Assembly: GCA_037157565.1 (NCBI GenBank)
Contig: JAZHRO010000024.1
Coordinates: 14,886,501-14,950,500, forward strand
Direction of reading: 5' to 3'
Length of the DNA stretch: 64,000 nt
Source of the DNA: Thalassia testudinum
Lineage: Eukaryota; Streptophyta; Magnoliopsida; Alismatales; Hydrocharitaceae
Shown: positions 57,606 to 64,000 of the stretch, in pieces
Numbering within the stretch: position 1 is the stretch's first letter
How the letters are laid out: every line of letters starts with the position of its first letter
Program-made: the position numbers and the translations under genes
The notes under the pieces: generated by a model
The model's database searches: none
What the model was told of the DNA's origin: nothing
What the model saw: only the letters and a program-made list of their open reading frames with translations

Positions 57606-57810
57606 AAGAGACCAATCTACCTCTCTCTCTCTCTCTCTCTTATTTTTGTAATAGAAACATTGTACTTCTAGAATTATAGTTTGCTTCCTGAGTTCGACCT
57701 CGGGAAACCTTTTATTTCCGAGTAAAATTGTAATAGTGGCAATGACTATCTGTACTACAACGCCATTTCTATAACAAACAACAAAACCTAATCATACCGC
57801 CACTATTTTT

Positions 57811-57829
57811 TGGCGTCGTTGCCGAGGAG
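57811..57829 (+). other. Primer-binding site, tRNA-Asp type
   Basis: TGGCGTCGTTGCCGAGGAG, two changes from the tRNA-Asp complement TGGCGCCGTTGCCGGGGA. It follows the LTR and precedes the leader and gag, marking an Athila-like element on the + strand. Confidence 0.88.
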
Positions 57830-58851
57830 CAACGGCTATTCTAGAAGTTATATTTGTAATTTCTAATAATCTCTCTCTCTCTTTTGTGCAGGTACAAAAA
57901 GAAAAAGACGCAGCCGCACCACAGCCACTCCAAGGACAGGTAACTTTCTATTAAACCCTAAAATTTTAAAGAGGAAAAAGAAAGAAAAAAAATAGGTATG
58001 ACCTGTCTTTTATACATAGTAATAGCTGCATATTCTCAAAAACTATTATTCCTGCACACAATATTAAAGGTAATTAAGGGCTAACACTTTCTTACCTGAG
58101 CCCTAATTACCCAGCAAAGAATTAACTGAACCAAGCAGAGCCAACATAAGGTCAAACATTAGGATTTCGAGAGACACACCCCTTAATCAAGAATTGAGGA
58201 AATCCAAAAGATGTGTGCCCAAGCCATTGATTGAAAATACCTAATAAGAAAAACCCTAAACAAATTGGCTCTCTAAACACTTGAACCCTAAAAAGAAACA
58301 AGGCCTAAATTCTCAAAGGAATCACTAGGTAAAGTTGACTCCTAGGGTCAACCAACCTTCAAATTAGGCCACCTTATTCACAAAAATACCTAAGAGTTCA
58401 AGTGAAACCTTAAGCACCTTGATCTTAAAGTAAAAGAGGTAGACTTAAGAGGTCAAGATCCCCATTCTGGTTTACCTAGAACCACAGTGACAAGAGAGGT
58501 CGGGTGGGGGAAACCCTGTAACCCGTGGGGATGCTCTACCGTGTAGGAGTCTTCGCGGGACTCACCCTCTCTGGTTGCCCAGGTAATTCTCAGGTGGACG
58601 ATCTTTCTAATCAAGGGGTCCATCTGCCCCGCACCTCTATAGTCACCTAACACATTTTTGGGTGTCTTGATTGGGTCCAGCACCTTCTAAACTCTTCTAT
58701 TCCAACAGTGCATGAACGGTAGGAGATCCTTAAGATCTCCTTTAGGAATTCACTCTCGTCAAGGCCAAGCCTTGATGCCCGTGTTGCACAGCAACCCTAC
58801 CCCATCATTCTCTCATATGATTCTGAACCAAGCTCTTCTTCCTCCCCCATC
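57830..58851 (+). other. Leader of the Athila-like element
   Basis: About 1 kb without ORFs. Positions 58440-58690 are inverted relative to 61110-61350, which identifies the two convergent elements as the same family. A 'ctctctcttttgtgcaggta' at 57874-57893 has the look of a splice acceptor; the other element has 'gatcttgcaggta' at the equivalent place. Confidence 0.7.
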
Positions 58852-60432
58852 ATGGCTCAGTCAGTTGAGGAAGAAAACAATCTAGAGCACCAGCTCCAGC
58901 AACTCAATGACCTCTTTCAAAACTTTGTGCACCCACCGCAGCGTCCTATGATGTGGGACCATTATAATCCTACTGCGGTGGCCATCGAGCCTCGAGTCAG
59001 AATCCCGACTGGAGGATCTGATTCCGAATTGAAGCCCAACATGATTCATGCTATACCTAAATTCCATTGGCTTAATTCCGAAGATCCCTTCCAGCACATC
59101 AAACAGCTAAAGCATTTGGCCCAAACTTTTGGGTCAGATGCACAAAATCGGGATATTCTTCTCATGAAGATGTTCTCCTTTTCTCTTATGGACAATGCCG
59201 CTCATTGGTATCAAACTCAGACCTGGCCGATCAACACTTGGGAAGAACTTCAGTCCGAGTTTTTGAAAAAGTTCTTTCCCGTTGGTCGGACCAACGCCTT
59301 GCGCCATCAGATTACTCACTTCACTCAACAAATAGGGGAACCTCTCCATGAGGCATGTGATCGTTTTCAGGATCTCATGAGAAAGTGCCCCCATCACGAA
59401 GTTCCTAAATGGGAACAGGTCCAATCTTTTTACCAGGGACTCCGTGAGGACATCCGTCTTTTCGTCAATGCAACCTGCGGAGGAAATATCATGGGTCAAC
59501 ATGAGGACACCATGTGGGAGATTCTCGAAAACATGTGCGAGAACTCCATCAACAATGACTCCATGGGATTATTCGACAGGACGAATACCCGCGCATCGAC
59601 GAATCTTAGGGGAGCACATGAGACGCAGGGCCTGTCTGCATCAGTCGACCTGGAATTAATGGCCAGTCGATTGGACAAGGTCTTGATCATTGAAAAGGTG
59701 GATGAGCTGACTCAGCACCTGCAACGAGCCACCTCTGCGCATAACCCCTCTGCACAACCTCCTTCCACAAGGGAAACTGTGCAAAACATTCTCCATCGAT
59801 CTTCCCCTAGGATGGATCCATATCCACCATCTGATTCTCTGACCAGAGGTCCATCCGATCCTTTTTACACCAGCGCGGGGAAATCCATCCCCCCTTTCTC
59901 TGATTCTCTAGAGGTTCCTCAGACCTACGAGGACCTCAACGCCATCCAGAATGACCCGTTCTCCAACACTTATAACCCTGGATGGCGAAACCATCCTAAC
60001 TTTCAGTGGGTGGAAAATTCCCAAACCCAAAGACCAACCTTTCAGCCCCGCCCACAATCCCCTCATCCTTACCAGCCACCTCAGCCTCGACCCAACCCTA
60101 CTTATCCATCAGGGCCAAATCAGGATCAAATGTCCCTTATCCTTCAGACTTTGGCTGACATTCAAAGAATGAATGCGGCTATTCAAAAACAACACAAGGA
60201 TGAGCTTACAGAGGTCCGAAATCAATTGACCCAGTTGGCAAACTCTCGTCAACCAGGCACTCTTCCTTCCCAACCTCTTCCTAACCCAAATAACGTGCCA
60301 AACCAGCGGCGTGTTATGAACCCAAACCCGGGCCAAGCCCATATGATTTATCAGGCCCCCTCTGTTCCTTCACCCGATGGGATGGAGGCCTCCACTTCTT
60401 TTGCAAGCTACCAACAGCAACCCATCTTCTAA
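58852..60432 (+). CDS. gag: Athila-type Gag, 526 codons, intact frame
   Basis: Start ATG at 58852 (MAQSVEEENNLEHQLQQLND). The retrotransposon gag domain spans about residues 70-205: HAIPKFHWLNSEDPFQHIK, FSFSLMDNAAHWYQTQ, TWEELQSEFLKKFFPVGRTN, LRHQITHFTQQIGEPLHEAC, RKCPHHEVPKWEQVQSFYQG. After it come an acidic helical part and a Pro/Gln/Asn-rich stretch (about residues 395-500, e.g. RPQSPHPYQPPQPRPNPTYP). No CCHC knuckle is seen. In Athila elements Gag forms the particle and is fused or adjacent to Pol; here Pol is absent, because the opposing element begins at about 60430. The last dozen codons may come from that neighbour. The lack of stops over 526 codons suggests recent activity or use as a helper. 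Confidence 0.9.
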   Translation: MAQSVEEENNLEHQLQQLNDLFQNFVHPPQRPMMWDHYNPTAVAIEPRVRIPTGGSDSELKPNMIHAIPKFHWLNSEDPFQHIKQLKHLAQTFGSDAQNRDILLMKMFSFSLMDNAAHWYQTQTWPINTWEELQSEFLKKFFPVGRTNALRHQITHFTQQIGEPLHEACDRFQDLMRKCPHHEVPKWEQVQSFYQGLREDIRLFVNATCGGNIMGQHEDTMWEILENMCENSINNDSMGLFDRTNTRASTNLRGAHETQGLSASVDLELMASRLDKVLIIEKVDELTQHLQRATSAHNPSAQPPSTRETVQNILHRSSPRMDPYPPSDSLTRGPSDPFYTSAGKSIPPFSDSLEVPQTYEDLNAIQNDPFSNTYNPGWRNHPNFQWVENSQTQRPTFQPRPQSPHPYQPPQPRPNPTYPSGPNQDQMSLILQTLADIQRMNAAIQKQHKDELTEVRNQLTQLANSRQPGTLPSQPLPNPNNVPNQRRVMNPNPGQAHMIYQAPSVPSPDGMEASTSFASYQQQPIF

Positions 60433-60439
60433 AATGGGC

Positions 60440-61023
60440 TCATCATGGTCTTTTCCTGCATTTGGAGCTTCCCAACCTTCTTCAATATCAGGTGCATTAT
60501 ATTCCATCTGGGTTGGGAATCCACAACCATTTTGTGCCTCAAACCCGAGGTCAGATTTATCCTCGATGTTGTTCCAAGATAGCTCATCCTCTGTTGGTGG
60601 TATGTAGGGGTATTTCTGATCAATCACTTGTTTTATTAATCTCATTATCTCTTCCCGTTTTTCAAGACTATCTTGGTGTTTCTTCCAAAGTCGAGGATTT
60701 GTCATACATTGAAGGTATTCACTATTGTGGAATTTTTCTATCTCAATGTACGCAGTAATGAGCAAGTCACGGGTTGATCCTCTATTGGCTTCTACTAATA
60801 GTACTTGGGCACAAGTTATGACAAAGGTTGTGGTTGTTGGGACATCAACCTGAATGTTTCCTACTGTTGTTGAGGTTTCTTCATTTTCATAAAGTCTCAT
60901 GGCATCCTCAATCATTTTATCTCTCATGGATCTCCGGTATTCAGGTTTCTTGAATGGTAGTCCTAGGTGGTTCGGCTGCATATTTGGATCAGGTGGTGGA
61001 ATCAAGATCAGAGTTTGACTCAA
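60440..61023 (-). CDS. Unrecognised ORF of the minus-strand Athila-like relative
   Basis: An open frame of up to 217 codons (61023-60370); the part left of about 60440 overlaps the end of the opposing gag and is doubtful. A likely start is the Met of MQPNHLGLPFKKPEYRRSM near 60981. The protein is charged (RDKMIEDAMRLYENEE, LWKKHQDSLEKREEIMRLIK) with an acidic end (APDIEEGWEAPNAGKDHDEP). No Gag, Pol or envelope motif is recognised. It occupies the gag position after the leader, so this family has swapped or lost gag. Possible accessory protein of a non-autonomous element; function unknown. Confidence 0.5.
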
Positions 61024-62140
61024 GATGTGTTATGAAGAGATCAGATCTGAATAACGAGTCCCACTGAAAATGAGTGTGTGTGCTCTAAAGAGAAAAGATG
61101 CAGGACTGGAGATGTTCTTGACCCAATCAAGACACCCAAAAGATGTTTGGATGACTATGGAGGTTCGGGGCGGATGGACCCCTGGATCCGAAGATCATCC
61201 ACCTGAGAATTACCTGGGCAGCCAGAGAGGGAGAGTCCCGCAAAGACCCCTACACGATAGAGCGTCCCTACGAGTTACAGGGTTTCCCCCACCCGACCTC
61301 TCTTGTCACTGAAATTCCAGGTAAACCAGAATGGGGACCTTGACCTCTTAAGTCTATCACTTTTTATTTCAAAGGTGCTTTTAGGGTTCTCACTTGAACT
61401 TTAGATGTTTTTGGTATTGTGACCTAATTTAGAGGTTGGTTGACCCAAGGGGTCAACTTCACCTGACCTGTCATATAGATGGCAGAATGATTCTAAGCTC
61501 GGAGCCTAGAGATCATCCTGATTTGACTCCCAGGTTATTAGGTCAAAAAATTTTAAGATTCAAGTGATTTTAGAGCTCAATTTTAGGGTTTGTCTTATTT
61601 AGCTTTCTTCAATCAAGGGCTTGGGTAGCACACTGATGCGGGAGGGTTTATTTCCTTTTACACAGGCATGTGTGACTAGCGCTTCAAGACCCTAATGTGG
61701 AAACCCTAATTTGGTTCTATTTCCAATCCTCTTTTTCTTTTTCAAAAGTTCTCTTTGGACTTATAAACAAGAAGTGTGTGGTCCGCCGAGATTAAGCGTT
61801 ATTTCAATTAGGCACAAGAATTTGTGGGATGGGAAAAAAAATCACTCCAACTTCAAGAATATTTGCAGAAATTTTCGCAAAATCAGGAAATATTTTGCCT
61901 TAGAGATGGTGATTACTATATAAAGAAGGCAATTGATTCCTAAACTGATTTTCTTCCTTTTGTCTTTCAAAGATTAGGGGATGATTAAGGAAGAAAAGAA
62001 ATTACCTGCCCTAGAGTGGTTGACTTACGGGAGAGATTTTCTCATGAAGTACCTGCAAGATCACATCAAAGCAAAGTAGGGCAAGTTAGTGTTCAATATG
62101 ATAAAAAGAATGTAGAGACTAGTGGTAAATTGCGCATTGC
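61024..62140 (-). other. Leader of the minus-strand Athila-like relative
   Basis: Positions 61110-61350 are the reverse complement of 58443-58680: phrases 'gtcttgattgggt', 'aattctcaggtggac' and 'acctcttaagtc' are shared. No ORF of note. Confidence 0.7.
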
Positions 62141-62158
62141 TCCCCGGCAACGGCGCCA
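62141..62158 (-). other. Primer-binding site, tRNA-Asp type (minus strand)
   Basis: Minus strand TGGCGCCGTTGCCGGGGA is an exact complement of the plant tRNA-Asp 3' end. It is separated by TTT from the LTR end at 62162. Confidence 0.93.
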
Positions 62159-62161
62159 AAA

Positions 62162-64000
62162 TGTTGTCAATGTTTTGTGCGGGTTTAAAGTATATCACGT
62201 TGTAGTACAACCGACAAAACGTTTAAACATATATAAAGAATTTTATTACTCGAAGACCGGAGTATCCGAGGTCGATCACAGGGAGCAAATGGAATTTACT
62301 ACTAGTCAAAATGTAATTGAACACTCTAATTTACTCAAAATATCAATTCAACTATGAATGTATGCGATTAAAAGTAGTTAGGACAAAAAGAAATGAAATT
62401 GGACGTCTGATCTTGTGATCAGACGTCTTAAAAGTATGTTCCCTTTTCTTCTTGATTATTCTTCTTCCTCAGCAGTCTCTCTGTTTCTTCTTTTTCTGCT
62501 GCTGTGTTTGCTTTCTTTTCTTCTCTTTCTTCTTCTCCTGCGAAGGCTTCTTTCTTTCTTCTCTGCCTTGTTTCTTCTCTGTCTTGCTCCTTCTTCTTCT
62601 TCTCCTATGAAGGCTTCTTTCTTTCTTCTTTGGTCTCTCTGTTCTTCCTGCCTTTCCTTCTTCCTTCTTTCTTTTCCTTCCCGCGACCAAGTCTTTCTTC
62701 CTCAACGTTCAGCCTGTGCCTACACAGACCAAAACCCTATCCTTTCTCCCTCTACCCACGCGTCTCTCTCTCTCAAGCAATTCACTCAGGGACGCTCTCC
62801 CAGAGCCACAGCCATAATCGGGTCGGATCGTACCTGGGACCAGGCGCACCTGCAAGTGATGATGCGCGAGGAGTGCGTAGGTCTAGGTCGGGTCGAATCC
62901 GCCAGATCCGTGTGGTCAAGCTGCGGACGAGGCGGGTGTAAGGGCAGTGAGGGACCTCACCCCTGTGCTTACGGAGGCACTAAGACGAAAACACAAAAAC
63001 AACTTATATGGTACCTGAGTGTTGCAATCCCACGATGTGGGACTATCTGGTCTCGCCTTCACGCGCGCCCGCAGAGTTTTGTCGCTCGATTGCCCAAGCT
63101 GTTGACTCTGCTGGCGCTCCTTGCTGGACTCACTCACCTCGCGACACTCGCGCGAGTATGCAGCACCTGTAGCCTGGGAGACCGGGTGCCTGGAGCTTCG
63201 TTGGAGCTTCATCAGAGGTCGTCCATGGCGGCAGGAGCTCAAACACTGTCATGCACAAAACGAGCCTCTCGGCCTAATCAGATCAGCTAGAGACCTTCGC
63301 CGTGGCACGGCGAAGGTGGTGGACGATGCTGCAGGTTGTCGATCGGCCTAGGCGTGCGTGCCTAGGTCAACCTGTGGCCGGAGATGGTGGGTTGGTCGGG
63401 GGGTGATTATGGAGGTCTGGAGTGGCAGTTGTGGGGTGGAGCGAGTTCCTGGTGGTGAGGCGGAGCTCTCGAGGTGGTTGGCGAGTCGTGTGAGGGGGCT
63501 GGAATGGTCGAAGCGGCTCGCCGGAGGTCGGTCGGTGATGTGGAAGATGAGGGTGGTCAGCGTCGGTCGAGGGGTAATCAGATGAGATAACAGGGGGAAA
63601 AGAGAGAGGAGATGATGGAGAGGAGTTCTAACCTAATTGTAAGGACGAAAGGGGACGGAAGGCGGACAGCAGTACCTGCTATCGCCGGAGAAGATGATGC
63701 CCAGTGGGGGAGAACGGCGACGACGACGGGGTTGAGGCGGCGTGCGCGGGTACTGCGCGACGCGGAGGGAAGTCAGGAAGCTAACTCTGCCACTGGTTTT
63801 GTGGCAGAGCGAAGAGGGAGGAGAGGGGGGCTCGCCGGAGCTTGCTGGGACTTTTGGCTGGGCAGGAGGAGACAAATTGGGGGTGGACACTCGGCCAAAT
63901 CAAGCTCGGGTCCTGCGGCAGGGTCTGGGGGGTGTTTTATAGGTGCTGGCCGCTCCTGTCAGCGCGTGGAGAGCGCGCAATTAGATTTGCTGGCTTGCCG
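62162..64000 (-). mobile_element. LTR of the minus-strand Athila-like relative, running off the window
   Basis: The inner end is TTGACAACA (minus strand) at 62162. It is homologous to 55110-57802: shared are 'ggggtgaggtccctc', 'cctggtccc', 'ctctgggagagcg', the CCTTCGCCGTG palindrome (63294-63316), the USE/TATA pair (63043-63003) and the GAA-rich block. Near the inner end, 62403-62430 contains paired GACGTC sites as an inverted repeat. Its start lies beyond 64000. Confidence 0.85.

Larger units (their letters stand above)
55110..57802 (+). mobile_element. Athila-like 5' LTR (copy 2)
   Basis: Starts TGATGAGAACCTCATCATGA and runs to about 57802, a few bases before the tRNA-Asp PBS (57811), about 2.7 kb. 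Homologous in reverse to 62162-64000. Contents in order: AT-rich start, CG/CT-rich U3 (55790-56700), a palindrome (56607-56629), a USE/TATA pair (56886-56928), a purine-rich block (57200-57605), a (CT)n run (57621-57640) and U5. The exact 3' terminus is not certain. Confidence 0.8.

Noticed and set aside
62415..63290. 291-codon + strand ORF
   Set aside because: It is antisense to an LTR; the first half is a Leu/Phe/Ser run from the complement of the GAA-rich block, and the rest mirrors promoter and palindrome sequence.

Overview
This window is intergenic DNA of a flowering plant, packed with transposable elements. The evidence is sequence-level: LTR retrotransposons primed by plant initiator tRNA-Met (TGGTATCAGAGC) and by plant tRNA-Asp (TGGCGCCGTTGCC type), Ty3/gypsy and Ty1/copia protein fragments of plant lineages, plant-type MITEs, and long AT-rich spacers. 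I find no convincing host protein-coding gene, tRNA or rRNA. The species cannot be named from what I can see.

Left block (1-14251): a decayed Ty3/gypsy element of Tekay/Del type on the + strand (LTR to 2983, tRNA-Met PBS 2987, gag from 3167, protease-RT-RNase H to 13844, truncated LTR to 14251). Its gag is split by a complete 7.6-kb non-autonomous element on the - strand (3555-11115). That element has near-identical LTRs, a tRNA-Asp PBS, a polypurine tract and a near-perfect 5-bp target duplication, but no pol; it carries two blocks of unrecognised ORFs. A second Tekay LTR in inverted orientation (1 to about 1.07 kb) abuts the first.

Middle (14252-45339): mostly unassigned, with very AT-rich stretches. 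It holds a copia LTR/leader relic carrying a 75-bp palindromic minisatellite (about 19.5-20.9 kb), three foldback or MITE elements (23044, 23625, 43100), a 620-bp long hairpin (27086-27704), two pairs of dispersed repeats of unknown type (R1: 29705 and 34415; R2: 30949 and 41600), a gag-only SIRE/Maximus-like copia fragment (31429-34414, - strand) and a badly decayed copia integrase/RT fragment (37.8-39.6 kb, - strand).

Right block (45340-64000): stacked insertions. A copia gag relic abuts a - strand Tekay LTR that contains an old SIRE-like LTR fragment. Next comes an Athila-like LTR broken 65 bp from its start by a complete 4.1-kb gag-only SIRE-like element (49249-53388, TSD GCTCC). A second Athila-like LTR follows in tandem, then a tRNA-Asp PBS, leader and 526-codon Athila-type gag (58852-60432). 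This runs tail-to-tail into a - strand relative (unknown ORF, leader, PBS, LTR running off the window).

The most unusual signals are: (i) arrays of the palindrome AGACGTCT in LTRs of different families; (ii) a gag-only copia family whose two copies share the same internal stop and the same pol deletion; (iii) tRNA-Asp-primed non-autonomous elements with unknown ORFs; (iv) snRNA-promoter-like USE/TATA pairs inside Athila-like LTRs; (v) the palindromic 75-bp leader minisatellite. All coordinates of repeat edges are by-eye estimates unless a TG/CA terminus is stated.
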